NCBI GenBank assembly: GCA_964522665.1
Contig: CAZFVY010000001.1
Coordinates: forward strand, 96,679-160,678
DNA: 64,000 nt
Direction of reading: 5' to 3'
DNA from: CAZFVY01 sp964522665
Lineage (GTDB): Bacteria > Verrucomicrobiota > Verrucomicrobiia > Limisphaerales > CAZFVY01
Shown: positions 50,901 through 59,378 of the stretch, piece by piece
Numbering within the stretch: the first letter of the stretch is position 1
Layout of the letters: each line of letters opens with the position of its first letter
Notes under the pieces: model-generated
Databases searched by the model: none
What the model was told of the DNA's origin: nothing
What the model saw: only the letters and a program-made list of their open reading frames with translations
Translations under genes and position numbers: made by a program

Positions 50901-51152
50901 GCGATGATCGCCGGCATGATCCCGATGGCGCTGGGCTGGGGCGAAGGCTCGGCCCAAACGGCGCCGCTGGCGCGGGCGGTGATCGCCGCGCTCGCCGGCT
51001 CGCTGGGCGCGACCCTGTTCGCGCTGCCGTCAATCTTCGCGATCGTGCTCGGCCGCGGCGCCTGGCGGTCGGCCTCGCTCGACCCGGACGATCCCCTAAG
51101 CCCGCAATTCCAAGCCGCGGAAGCCGGCGCCGGCGGTCGGCGCGACGATTAA
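47979..51152 (+). CDS. RND-family multidrug efflux permease
   Basis: The 1057-residue protein has the two-fold RND repeat with 12 membrane helices. The N-terminal helix (LVVLITAVALGSWLAW) is followed by a large periplasmic domain, a helix block with GGLALAVGILVDEATVSVENI, a second periplasmic domain and a last helix block (GAIMAVGVAVANAILLVTFAE). In AcrB the proton-relay pair is Asp407-Asp408; here the matching residues read Asp-Glu (VDEA). It exports hydrophobic compounds by proton antiport with the MFP and OMF encoded next. It starts 42 bp after padR. Confidence 0.95.
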   Translation: MNLPRLALRRPMTLVVLITAVALGSWLAWRRLPRDIFPPLGIPTIYVAQPYGGMDPAQMEGYLTYYYEYHFLYITGIEHVESRSIQGAALLKLQFHPGTEMSQAMAETINYANRARAFMPPGTVPPFIMRFDAGSVPVGNLVFSSETRTVGQLQDAALNLVRPLFATLPGVSAPPPFGGSARSIVVNLKPERLRAYHLSPDDIVAAVSAANVVSPSGAAIMGDLYPMVPMNAVVKNIKDLESVPIHAGVYPAVFLRDVGEVVDASDLVTCYALVNGRRTVYIPVTKRADASTLSVVKLVKENLPRFQSVLPDDVKVSYEFDQSPFVTGAIRSLTREGLLGAALTGLMVLVFLRDWRSAFIVVINIPLSLLAALCALGLSGQSVNLMTLGGLALAVGILVDEATVSVENIHAHLARGRRVARAALDATEETVRPRLLAMGCILAVFIPAFFMTGAGRALFAPLALAVGFSMIASYLLSSTLVPALSVWLLRGHDEAHGETAHLRWQGRYGGVLRRLAPLRWLVLLAYLGAAAAVIVVVGRRLGTEIFPAADAGQLQLRLRAPTGTRVDKTEAIALEVIAAIKQEAGEDQVALTLAFVGVHAPSYPINLIYLWNSGPEEGVVQAQLKPSYNQPIEALKERLRRRLARELPGVRLSFEPSDIVSRVMSFGSPTPVEIAVAGPNLALDFAHAEKIRAELEKIPSLRDVQFGQALDYPTVDVTLNRERAGVLGVRVADAARSLVAATTSSRFTVPNYWADPNSGVSYQIQVQIPQTPISSLDPIKNLPLTAQDGHSVLLRNVASVTPGVAAGQYDRYNMQRLITLTANLSGADLGSVAKAVASALSRAGQPPPKTTVTLRGQIAPMNQMLGELQNGLLLAVAVVFLLLAANFQSLRLSLVVVSTIPAVVGGVALALWLTGTTLNIESFMGAIMAVGVAVANAILLVTFAERQRSAGAASGEAAISGAQGRLRAILMTSLAMIAGMIPMALGWGEGSAQTAPLARAVIAALAGSLGATLFALPSIFAIVLGRGAWRSASLDPDDPLSPQFQAAEAGAGGRRDD

Positions 51153-51154
51153 CT

Positions 51155-52234
51155 ATGAAAAACAAACTCTCCGCGATCCGGTTTGGCGCGGGCCTGGCGC
51201 TCGCGCTCGGGGCGCTGCCGTGGGCGCCCGCCCGCGCGCAAACGCCCGCCGGCCCGGCCGCGCCCACGGCCGTCAAGACGGTCCACCCTCACCGGGGCGA
51301 AATCACCCGTTCTGTCACGCTGCCGGGAGAACTGCAGCCTTATCAACAGGCGACGCTGTGCGCCAAGGTGAGCGGCTATCTCAAGAATATCTCGGTGGAC
51401 AAAGGCGACGAAGTGAAAGCCGGCGACCGGCTCGCCGAGGTCGAAGTGCCGGAATTGTTGGCCGATCAGGCGAAGTATCGGGCCGAAAAAGAAGTCGCGG
51501 CGATCGATTTCAAACGGGTCAGTGAATCGCAGAAGCAGGCGCCGGACCTCGTGACCCCGCAAGTGGTCGATGAGGCCGGCGGACGCCTGCGCGTGGCGCA
51601 AGCGAACCTGGACCGGGTGGAGACGCTGCTCGGGTTTGGCCGGATCACGGCGCCGTTTTCCGGCATCGTCACGCGCCGATTCGTGGACCCGGGCGCGTTC
51701 ATCCCCGCCGCCACCGCCAGCGGGGCGACCGCGGGCGCCGCGTTGCTGACGTTGATGGATTTCCAGACGGTGCGGCTGCAGGTGGCGGCGCCGGAAATGG
51801 AGGCGACGTGGGTCGCCAAGGGCCAACCGGTGAGCGCCACGATGGAGGAATTGCCCGGCCGGGTATTCCGCGGGACGGTGACAAGGTTCGCGTACGCGCT
51901 CGATCCGGCGACGAAGACGATGCTGGTCGAGGCGGAACTTCCGAATCCCAAACTCGAGTTGCGGCCCGGCATGTACGCCAGCGTTAAAATCGGCGTCGAG
52001 CGGCGGACCGACGCGCTGCTGGCGCCCGTGGAGGCGCTGGTCATGGAGAAGGCCAACGCGTTTGTGTTCACCGTCGCCGATCACAAGGCCAAAAAAGTAC
52101 CTGTGAAAACCGGGTTCAATGACGGAGCTTTTTTCGAGATTCAGTCCGGCGCCAGCGCCGCCGACGTCTTGATCCTGGTCGGCAAACAGAGCTTCACGGA
52201 CGGGCAACCGGTCACGCCGACCGAAGTCCCATGA
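51155..52234 (+). CDS. periplasmic adaptor (membrane fusion protein) of the RND pump
   Basis: The 359-residue precursor has a signal peptide (GAGLALALGALPWAPARA). The lipoyl/barrel-sandwich halves lie around a hairpin (AKVSGYLKNISVDKGDEVKAGDRLAEVEVPELL, split by a coiled hairpin, then ITAPFSGIVTRRFVDPGAF). A beta-barrel follows (PGRVFRGTVTRFAYALDPATKTM). It links the permease and the outer-membrane channel. The ATG at 51155 follows the permease stop by 2 bp. Confidence 0.93.
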   Translation: MKNKLSAIRFGAGLALALGALPWAPARAQTPAGPAAPTAVKTVHPHRGEITRSVTLPGELQPYQQATLCAKVSGYLKNISVDKGDEVKAGDRLAEVEVPELLADQAKYRAEKEVAAIDFKRVSESQKQAPDLVTPQVVDEAGGRLRVAQANLDRVETLLGFGRITAPFSGIVTRRFVDPGAFIPAATASGATAGAALLTLMDFQTVRLQVAAPEMEATWVAKGQPVSATMEELPGRVFRGTVTRFAYALDPATKTMLVEAELPNPKLELRPGMYASVKIGVERRTDALLAPVEALVMEKANAFVFTVADHKAKKVPVKTGFNDGAFFEIQSGASAADVLILVGKQSFTDGQPVTPTEVP

Positions 52235-53661
52235 ACGGCGCCCGTATTGCCACGGCGCTCGATGACGCGCGGCGCCAGCGGCGCGGGCGCCACCTCCTGC
52301 TCCCGCTGCTGGCCGCGGTCGCCGTCGCCGCCGCGCAAGCGAGTGGCGGCGGGGTCGTAACCGCGGATTCCTCCGCGGCCATTGACGCCGCGAAACCGCA
52401 GCCGATCGATCTGCCGACCACCCTGCGTCTGGCGGGCGCGCGGAATCTCGACGTACAGCTCGCCCGGGCGCGGCTGGCCGAGGCCAAGGCCGCCCACGAA
52501 TCCGCCGTGGCGCAATTCTTCCCGTGGATTTCGCCGGGCGTGAGTTATCGCCAGCACGATCACTTGCTGCAGGACGTGTTCGGCAATATCGCGGACGTCA
52601 CCAAACAATCGTACACGGCGGGCGCGGCGCTCGACGTCCAAATGAACCTGGGGGACGCGATTTACCAGACGCTGGCGGCCCGCCAGTTGGTCAAGGCGGC
52701 GGACGAGGGACTCGCGGCCCAGCGCCAGGATACGTTGCTCGCGGCGGCGCAGGGGTATTTTGAACTGGCCAAGGCGCAAGGTGAAATCGGCGTCGCGCGT
52801 GAGGCGCTGGCCGTGTCCGAGGATTATCAGCGGCAGGTTCGTGAGGCGATCACGGCGGGGCTGACTTTCAAAGGGGACGAGTATCGGGTGACCGCGCAAA
52901 CGGAGCGTTACCGGCTGACGGCCCGCCAAGCCGAGGAGCGGGCGCGCGTCGCCGCGGCGCGGCTGGCGCAAACGCTGCGGCTCAATCCGGCCGTCCTTCT
53001 GGTCGCGCGGGAAGATGACCTCGCCCCGCTGACCCTCGTGGCGCCGGACGCCGCGCTCGACGCGCTGGTGCGCCAAGCCCTGGCCTCCCGGCCGGAACTG
53101 CGGCAAAGCCAGGCGGTGGCCGCCGCCTCGCGCCAGACGGAAAACGGCGTCGTTTATGGACCATTGATCCCCACCATTGGAGGCCAGGCGTTCGGCGGCG
53201 GGCTGGGCGGCGGCAAGAATGGCGCCTGGGGCACGCTGGGCGAAACGGAGGATTTTGCGGCGTTCGTTGGGTGGCGCGTCGGACCCGGCGGGCTGTTTGA
53301 CTCGGGGCGGATCCACGCGGCGCGTTCCCGGAGTGAAATCGCCCGGTTGAACGAAGAGAAACGGAAGGATGAAATCGTCCGCGAAGTGGTCGAGGCCCGG
53401 ACGCGGGCGCAATCGTTCGCCGAGCAGGTTGAAACGGCCAAGCGGGCGCTCGGCGCGGCCACGGAAACCGTGCGGCTGACGCGCGAACGAAAGGCGTTCG
53501 CGGTCGGCATCGTGCTCGAAAACATCCAGGCGCTTCAGGATCTGGCGCGCGCCCGGGAGGATTATCTCACCGCCGTGGCCGCGGCGTGCCAGGCGCAATT
53601 CGCGCTGAGCCGCGCCATCGGCGGTCCGCTCGCCGCGCCTGACCCCGCGCCCGCGCCCTAA
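52231..53661 (+). CDS. TolC-family outer-membrane efflux protein
   Basis: The 476-residue precursor has an N-terminal hydrophobic signal region (HLLLPLLAAVAVAAA). Long coiled-coil helices follow in two repeats (ARNLDVQLARARLAEAKAA and, in the second half, REVVEARTRAQSFAEQVETAKRAL), as in TolC/OprM trimers. It starts 4 bp before the adaptor stop (ATGA overlap) and completes the tripartite pump. The substrate is unknown. Confidence 0.92.
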   Translation: MNGARIATALDDARRQRRGRHLLLPLLAAVAVAAAQASGGGVVTADSSAAIDAAKPQPIDLPTTLRLAGARNLDVQLARARLAEAKAAHESAVAQFFPWISPGVSYRQHDHLLQDVFGNIADVTKQSYTAGAALDVQMNLGDAIYQTLAARQLVKAADEGLAAQRQDTLLAAAQGYFELAKAQGEIGVAREALAVSEDYQRQVREAITAGLTFKGDEYRVTAQTERYRLTARQAEERARVAAARLAQTLRLNPAVLLVAREDDLAPLTLVAPDAALDALVRQALASRPELRQSQAVAAASRQTENGVVYGPLIPTIGGQAFGGGLGGGKNGAWGTLGETEDFAAFVGWRVGPGGLFDSGRIHAARSRSEIARLNEEKRKDEIVREVVEARTRAQSFAEQVETAKRALGAATETVRLTRERKAFAVGIVLENIQALQDLARAREDYLTAVAAACQAQFALSRAIGGPLAAPDPAPAP

Positions 53662-54141
53662 AGGCCGCTCCGCCGATGCCTCGCGCCCGCGTCGAGCGCG
53701 CACGGCAGCGCGCCGCCTTCGATTCGACCAATAATCTGGCCTCGCGCCGGGGTCTTTCCCCGGCTCGGATTGGGGTGTTCACCTACTCGTCGAGGCGGTT
53801 TTATTTCGGCACATTTACGTTCATGCGAAAGGCGCCTGGCGTCGCCTCGGGATACAACCAGCCCGGCTGGCTGAGCCATAACAATTTTTCGGATTCGGCT
53901 TGGGTTGAAGCGGCCGGCGACGTTCCCGCCAACGGCGCCGCGACGCGGAAAACCGAAGCCCGGTCGGCCGAACAACCGCGGATCAATCGCATCAAGGTCG
54001 CGCGGTCAAGGTCGCCATGGCACGCCGAACTGCCCAACCAAGGTCTGCCCAAGTGATACCCCCCCACCTTGGTTGGGCATGGCGCCATCAGTGAAGAGAT
54101 AGACCTCGCGCTCGCTAAGCATTAGTATAACCCTGGGTCAA
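53662..54141. other. intergenic region after the efflux operon
   Basis: This 480-bp region has no convincing gene. It contains a perfect 14-bp inverted repeat (listed separately) and, just before the next gene, a short AT-rich ATTAGTATAACC that may be part of a weak promoter. Confidence 0.4.
54031..54079. repeat. perfect 14-bp inverted repeat
   Basis: TGCCCAACCAAGGT (54031-54044) is the exact reverse complement of ACCTTGGTTGGGCA (54066-54079), with a 21-nt loop that includes a C-run. The transcript could form a stable stem downstream of the tolC-like gene. There is no T-tract, so it may protect mRNA ends or be a remnant of a mobile element. Confidence 0.6.
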
Positions 54142-55191
54142 ATGAGTAAGAACCTCACCAGCCGATGGTCCGCCGCGCTGCTCGGCGCCCTCGGACTGCT
54201 CAGCGCCAGCCCGTTCGCGGCCCGCGGGGCGGACACGCCGCGAATCGAGTTCGACCGCGTGGTCTATGACTTCGGCAAAACCTCGGAAGTCGAGACCGTT
54301 TCAGGAGTTTTCCGCTACACCAACGCCGGCACGGCCGTGCTCAAGATCGAGCCGCCGAAACCGTCCTGCGGGTGTACGGTGGCGGGGCTGAAGCCGGACA
54401 CCTTGAACCCGGGTGAGTCCGGCGAATTATCGTTCACCCTGAACCTGGGGCATTACCGGGCGACCGTCGAGAAACACATCGCGGTCCGTTCAAACGACCC
54501 CGAGAAGCCCGAAATCACGCTGGCGATCAAAGCCGATTACACGCCGCTCTACGACCTCACGCCGATGGCCTTGATGGCGGACCTGCCGCTGGGAGTGAGC
54601 GCGACCAACCTATTCGCGACCGTCACCCGCACGGACGGGAAGCCCTTGCGAGTCGGCAAACTGGCGCCGTCCAAACCGTGGCTGACGGCGTCCGTCGAGC
54701 CGGGTGGGCAAGCCGACGCCGCGACGGCGCGGATACGCGTCGAGATCCGGCGGGATGGTCCACCCCGGCGTTTCAACGAGGCGATCGATCTCTTCTCCGT
54801 CGAGCAGACCAATACGCCGGTTTCGACGATCTTTGTCTATGGCCATTTGTTGGGCGAGCTGGCCGCCAGCCCCGAGTCGGTTTATTGGAGCGTGACCGAT
54901 CCCGCCAAGATCAGGAGCGAACGGCCGGAGGGCTTCGTGACCAAGCGCATCGCGATCCAATCGGCGGACGGCAAACCGTTCGAGTTGAAAAACCCCCAGA
55001 GTTCCCTGAAAGAGATTCAAGTGGCCTTGGCTCCCGGCGAACACGGCCGCGGGTATGAGTTGGTCGCGACGCTTAAGGAGGTTCCCGACGCCACGATCGG
55101 AGGCAGCATCTCCTTCGACACTTCCGTCGCCGCGCAGTCGCGCATGGAAGTGCCGGTGATCGTCAGTGTCCTGAAGGCGGCGACGGAGTAG
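54142..55191 (+). CDS. exported DUF1573-family protein
   Basis: The 349-residue precursor has a signal peptide (LLGALGLLSASPFAARG). An Ig-like domain of the DUF1573 type follows: VVYDFGKTSEVETVSGVFRYTNAG, then PSCGCTVAGL (Cys76, Cys78), GESGELSFTLN and VRSNDPEKPEITLAI. A second domain (about 145-345) is not recognised. The family is widespread in Planctomycetes, Verrucomicrobiota and Bacteroidetes; its function is unknown. Confidence 0.86.
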   Translation: MSKNLTSRWSAALLGALGLLSASPFAARGADTPRIEFDRVVYDFGKTSEVETVSGVFRYTNAGTAVLKIEPPKPSCGCTVAGLKPDTLNPGESGELSFTLNLGHYRATVEKHIAVRSNDPEKPEITLAIKADYTPLYDLTPMALMADLPLGVSATNLFATVTRTDGKPLRVGKLAPSKPWLTASVEPGGQADAATARIRVEIRRDGPPRRFNEAIDLFSVEQTNTPVSTIFVYGHLLGELAASPESVYWSVTDPAKIRSERPEGFVTKRIAIQSADGKPFELKNPQSSLKEIQVALAPGEHGRGYELVATLKEVPDATIGGSISFDTSVAAQSRMEVPVIVSVLKAATE

Positions 55192-55282
55192 GTTCCTTGT
55201 TCTGGAAGTCGCCAGACGGTCACTCCCACGCGCTCGGCCCATCCGGCGGGCGCGCCGTGGCCCCGCCCTGGCGCGGCTCAAC

Positions 55283-56671
55283 TCACCGATGGGCGGCGTG
55301 GACCGCGGCGCCGGCGGCGGTGGCGATCAAGGGGACCTCGACGCCCTCGCGGGCCGCTTCGACGATGGTTTTACCGCCCTCACGGGCGATCAGTTCACGG
55401 GCGCGGGAAAGCATCCGATAAACCTTTTCGTCATCGTGCGTCGGGTCATGGTGGAACAGGTAAAGTTGTTTGACCTCAGCCCGAATGGCCAGCGCGACGA
55501 CATCATCGACGCAACCGTGGCCCCAACCGACATGGGTGGCGTATTCGGCGGCGTCATACTGACAGTCGATAATCAAGTGGTCCACGTGCCGCAGGAAAGC
55601 CACCAATTTCTTGTCGCGCTCGCGCGCAAAGGTGAGGGCTTCGGTGACCGGTTCCGGGTCATCCGCTTCTTCATCGCTCGGGCGATAGCGCAGGAATGGC
55701 TCGTTATCCGGCACGTACGCGACCGAGCCGCCGCTGGTGGTGAGACGGTAGCCGACGCAAACCCCTGGATGATTCATGAACTCCGCCTGCAGACTGATCT
55801 CGCCGATCTTGAAGTGGAGGTCCTTGATTTCCTGGATCGAGATGTGGCCGGGCATTTGGTGCATGCCAATCGGAAAATTGGGGCTTTCCATCTGGCTTGA
55901 AAGCGTGGATTCCAACCCTTTGCGGGCGCCCTCGTAGCCGAGGATACGGAGGTCGCTTTCTTTGTTGTACGCCGGCACGAAAAACGGAAAACCCTGGATA
56001 TGGTCCCAGTGCGTGTGACTAAGGAGCAAGGTCATGCGCAGGGACCGGCCCTTGAATTCCCGCGCAAGTTGCATCCCCAGCGGGCGAATGCCGGTGCCCG
56101 CGTCCAGAATGATGATCTCGCCATCCGCGCGAACTTCCACGCACGAGGTATTGCCGCCGTAATAGACGGTCGTTGGCCCCGGGGTCGGGATCGAGCCGCG
56201 GACGCCCCAAAAGCGGATGCGCGGGGTGCTCGGCTCCGGTGGCGGCAAAGCCGGCGACGGCGGATGAGGCACGGTCGCGGCGGGCGCGGGAGCGGAGGCG
56301 GGATGGTGGTTGCCGCTGACATCAAGCGCGCCAATCAGATCGTCCCGCCGAACCGGTTTGACCAGATAGCTATCCGCCCCGGCGTCGGCGGCCGCCAGCC
56401 GATCGGTTTCGTAGGCGCTGCCGGTGGTCACGACGATGCGGGTTTTGGCAAAAAGATCGCGGTGGGAGCGCAGCGCGCGACAAACCTGAAATCCGTTGCA
56501 GCGCGGCATCAGCAAGTCGCAAACCACCAATGCCGGGCGATACTCCTGCGCCAAGGCCAAGCCAGCCTCGCCGTCGGATGCTTCAATGACCGTCCATCCC
56601 TCGTCCTTTAACCACACCGCGAGCAACGAGCGAGAGACTTGGTCGTCATCTATCAGCACAGCGGTTTTCAT
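55283..56671 (-). CDS. receiver domain fused to a metallo-beta-lactamase-fold hydrolase
   Basis: The 462-residue protein has an N-terminal receiver (DDD acidic residues, phospho-acceptor Asp52 in CDLLMPR, Lys in LVKPV) and a Pro-rich linker (about 125-150). An MBL-fold domain follows with the metal motif HTHWDH (219-224) and later VAYVPDNEPF, LIIDCQYD and HVGWGHGC. The MBL half resembles PhnP or cyclic-nucleotide phosphodiesterase-type enzymes (start RIRFWGVRGSIPTPG). It looks like a phosphorylation-switched hydrolase, perhaps acting on a signalling nucleotide. The ATG at 56671 is the receiver start; the open frame to 56851 is not receiver-like. Confidence 0.88.
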   Translation of the reverse strand: MKTAVLIDDDQVSRSLLAVWLKDEGWTVIEASDGEAGLALAQEYRPALVVCDLLMPRCNGFQVCRALRSHRDLFAKTRIVVTTGSAYETDRLAAADAGADSYLVKPVRRDDLIGALDVSGNHHPASAPAPAATVPHPPSPALPPPEPSTPRIRFWGVRGSIPTPGPTTVYYGGNTSCVEVRADGEIIILDAGTGIRPLGMQLAREFKGRSLRMTLLLSHTHWDHIQGFPFFVPAYNKESDLRILGYEGARKGLESTLSSQMESPNFPIGMHQMPGHISIQEIKDLHFKIGEISLQAEFMNHPGVCVGYRLTTSGGSVAYVPDNEPFLRYRPSDEEADDPEPVTEALTFARERDKKLVAFLRHVDHLIIDCQYDAAEYATHVGWGHGCVDDVVALAIRAEVKQLYLFHHDPTHDDEKVYRMLSRARELIAREGGKTIVEAAREGVEVPLIATAAGAAVHAAHR

Positions 56672-56871
56672 TTCGCTAGAGGACGTGACTGTGACAGCTT
56701 GGCAGGCTGCCGACAAGTCCTGGTTGAAACCTTTTTTACGGGGGCGCCATCCAGCGCCGCCACGAGGGCGGACGGAGTCGCAAAGAAAACGCGACGTCCC
56801 TTGTCGCCCGACCCCGGTTGGAGCGCGGAAAATGAGTGGCCAGCGGGCCATCGGCTTATTACGCTTGGACC

Positions 56872-57333
56872 ATGCGTTGGCTAAGCTTGGCCTTGGGTTT
56901 CATGATTCTGAACGGTCCGCCGCTGGACGCGGCGACGGACGCCGCCAAAATCATGAAGGTGCTCCCCCTGTACTTGGACCTGCAGGGTCGGGAATCGCTC
57001 TCCCCGAGTCTCTACGAACGGGACGCCTATCAGGCCGTTTTGCGCAAGCGCCCGGCGGAATGTTCGGGCTTGCGCTTTAGCGTGCAATGGAAGGCGAAGG
57101 CGCCCACCGCGACCGAGTTAAAGTTGCGCCTCGAAGTGCGGATCAGCCGCGGTGAGACCACCGAGGCGTCGCGCTTCGAGCAACCGGTGAAGGTCGGCCG
57201 CTGGTTCAGCACGTGGTCGGCCATCACCTACGCGGGCGAAGATTTCAAGAAGACCGGCGAGGTGGTCGCCTGGCGGGTCAGCTTGTGGAATGGGGAGCAA
57301 ATGATGGCCGAACAACGGTCGTTCCTCTGGTAA
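56872..57333 (+). CDS. small exported protein of unknown function
   Basis: The 153-residue precursor has a signal peptide (WLSLALGFMILNGPPLDA) and a soluble beta-rich body (ATELKLRLEVRISRG, WFSTWSAITYAG, VVAWRVSLWNG). No family is recognised. It is followed after 5 bp by the DUF4337 gene, so the two are likely co-expressed. The start is the ATG at 56872, the only one that gives a signal peptide. Confidence 0.65.
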   Translation: MRWLSLALGFMILNGPPLDAATDAAKIMKVLPLYLDLQGRESLSPSLYERDAYQAVLRKRPAECSGLRFSVQWKAKAPTATELKLRLEVRISRGETTEASRFEQPVKVGRWFSTWSAITYAGEDFKKTGEVVAWRVSLWNGEQMMAEQRSFLW

Positions 57334-57338
57334 TTATT

Positions 57339-57962
57339 ATGGATAGCTTGCAATCTGAACTGAAGGATTTGAAGGGGTTTATCGCCGAACTGAAGGCGGA
57401 CCGCGAGGCGCAAAAAGAGAAAGAGCGGCGGGAGTCGTGGACCAAATACACCTCGCTCTCGATCGTCTGCATCGCCGTGCTGGCCGCGGTGGCGACGCAG
57501 TGGGCCGGCAAGTACGGCAGTCGCACGCTGGTCAATCTGAACGATTCCACCTTCCATCAGACCAAGGCGTCCGACCAGTGGAGCTACTACCAGGCGAAGT
57601 CGATCAAACGCAATCTCTATGAACTGGCCCGCGATCAGGCGGAACTCGCGCCTGACGCCGGCGACGGTCGCAAGGCCAAAAACCTCGCTTCGATCACGGG
57701 AAAAATCGCCAAATACGAGCAGGACGAGAAAGACATCCAAGCCGAAGCGAAGGAGTTGGAACGGCAGCGGGACGTGAGCCGCGCCGCCGCGACCCAGGCC
57801 AGCAAACTCGGCGGCCGGATGGGCCTGGCGACTTCCATTTTTCAAATCTCCATCGCCATGGGCTCGATTTGCCTCGTGATGAAAAAGAAATCGCTCTGGT
57901 ACCTTTCGCTCCTGCTGGCGGCCCTCGCGACGATTGAAATGGTGAGCGCCTGGGTGTCGTAG
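57339..57962 (+). CDS. DUF4337-like membrane protein
   Basis: The 207-residue protein has an N-terminal coiled coil (SELKDLKGFIAELKADREAQK), a membrane helix (YTSLSIVCIAVLAAVAT), a soluble helical region containing DQWSYYQAKSIKRNLYELA and two closely spaced C-terminal helices. The QWxxYQAKxIK segment is typical of the DUF4337 family, whose function is unknown. It is convergent with recF, 5 bp away. Confidence 0.75.
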   Translation: MDSLQSELKDLKGFIAELKADREAQKEKERRESWTKYTSLSIVCIAVLAAVATQWAGKYGSRTLVNLNDSTFHQTKASDQWSYYQAKSIKRNLYELARDQAELAPDAGDGRKAKNLASITGKIAKYEQDEKDIQAEAKELERQRDVSRAAATQASKLGGRMGLATSIFQISIAMGSICLVMKKKSLWYLSLLLAALATIEMVSAWVS

Positions 57963-57967
57963 GGATT

Positions 57968-59062
57968 CTAGCTTGGGCTTTCGGCCTTGATCTGCTTGAG
58001 GGCGCCGCCCGCCACTTCCCAGCGGTGTAAGCGGCGGCCCAGTTCCTGCGGCCAGTTTTCCTCGGTGCAGGTCATCATCACCTGGCCTTGCGCTTGATGC
58101 GACCGTTCGAGGAGCGGCATCAAGCCGCGCCGGCGTTTCGCGTCCAATTCGCCCATGACGTCGTCGATCAACAGGATCGGCGGCGCGCCGTGGAGTCCGG
58201 TCAGGTATTCGGCCTGCGCCATTTTGAGCGCGATCGCCAGGGTCCGTTTTTGGCCTTCGCTGGCGAATTGCGCGGCGGAGCGCTCACCCAGCAGCAGACT
58301 GAGGTCGTCCCGGTGCGGGCCGATCAACGTCGAGCGAAAGACCCGTTCCCGGCGGCGTTGTTGCGCCAATTCGACGGCGAAGTCAGTCGTGACCGTCGAT
58401 CGGTAGTCGATCCGCACCTCCTCGGCGTCGGGCGCGATGCGGCGATACGCGAGCCGAACCAGCGGGGACCAGCGGGGAACGGCTTCGCGCCGCAAGCGCA
58501 AGATTTGATTGCCGAGCGTCACCAATTCCTGGGTGAAACTCTCCAGCGCGGCCTCGTCCGGCGTTGGTTGTTTGAGAAGCGCGTTGCGCGACCGCAGCGC
58601 CTGGGTGTAGCGCTGGAGCAGCGCTAGATAGGTGGGATGGGTCTGCGCCAACAAAAGGTCCATGAACCGGCGGCGGCGGAGGGAGGCGCCTTTGATAAGT
58701 TGCAAGTCTTCGGTGCAGAAGACGACGACCCGCGCGACCCCAAAATAGTCCGTCAGCTTGCGAACCGGTTGTCCGTCGAGGCTCAACTTTCGCTCGCCCG
58801 CCGACCAGAACATTTTGATTTCACGTTGTCCCTGGCCAACGACGGTCGCGCCGATGAAGTAGCCTTTCTGGTCGTGACGCACCAATTGCGCCCCGCCGAT
58901 GCCCCGAAACGAACGCAACGTCGCCAGCAGATAGACGGCCTCGAGCAGGTTCGTCTTGCCTTGCGCGTTATTACCGACCAACAGGTGAAAACCCGGCCCA
59001 AAATCCGCGTCGAGGCGGGCGTAATTGCGGAAATCGCGGAGGCGTAGGTGGGCCAGATGCAC
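57968..59062 (-). CDS. recF: DNA replication and repair protein RecF
   Basis: The 364-residue ATPase has an N-terminal LRLRDFRNYARLDADF, a Walker A motif (GNNAQGKT, 30-37), RRRFMDLLLAQTHPTYL, the signature-type segment FASEGQKRTLAIALK and a Walker B-like PPILLIDDVMGELD. RecF loads RecA at gaps during repair with RecO and RecR. It lies away from dnaA, dnaN and gyrB, none of which are in the window. The region upstream holds 316 bp of non-coding DNA. Confidence 0.96.
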   Translation of the reverse strand: MHLAHLRLRDFRNYARLDADFGPGFHLLVGNNAQGKTNLLEAVYLLATLRSFRGIGGAQLVRHDQKGYFIGATVVGQGQREIKMFWSAGERKLSLDGQPVRKLTDYFGVARVVVFCTEDLQLIKGASLRRRRFMDLLLAQTHPTYLALLQRYTQALRSRNALLKQPTPDEAALESFTQELVTLGNQILRLRREAVPRWSPLVRLAYRRIAPDAEEVRIDYRSTVTTDFAVELAQQRRRERVFRSTLIGPHRDDLSLLLGERSAAQFASEGQKRTLAIALKMAQAEYLTGLHGAPPILLIDDVMGELDAKRRRGLMPLLERSHQAQGQVMMTCTEENWPQELGRRLHRWEVAGGALKQIKAESPS

Positions 59063-59378
59063 GGGATGAATTAACGGCTTTCACGCGCCGAGGGAAAGGA
59101 TCATTTTGGGCGCCGCGCCGGCCGAGACGACCTAGTCAAAGCATGAGGCGGATCGATGTCGGGCCGCTTGGCGCAGAAACGCGACGCTTCGCCGCCATTC
59201 CGCGGCGACCGCTGCCGAAGTGGGACGCTCCCCCCTCGCTCAATTTGAGGCTCCGAGCTGGACTGGTTCCGGCCTTTCAAGTCGGCCAACCTCAATCAGT
59301 TTGACGGAACCGGAAACCCGGGGAACCCGTGATTCCGGGCCCCAACTCAGGGTGGTCGGATGAGCGGGCGCGTCCGTT
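59063..59378. other. intergenic region upstream of recF
   Basis: This 316-bp stretch lies between recF and the YfhO-like gene, both leftward. It should contain the recF promoter. No clear -35/-10 pair, DnaA-box cluster or gene is seen. Confidence 0.4.

Noticed and set aside
53676..54056. A 126-codon plus-strand frame and an overlapping minus-strand frame after the efflux operon
   Set aside because: Neither shows a family motif, signal peptide or ribosome site, and the end of both lies in an inverted repeat.
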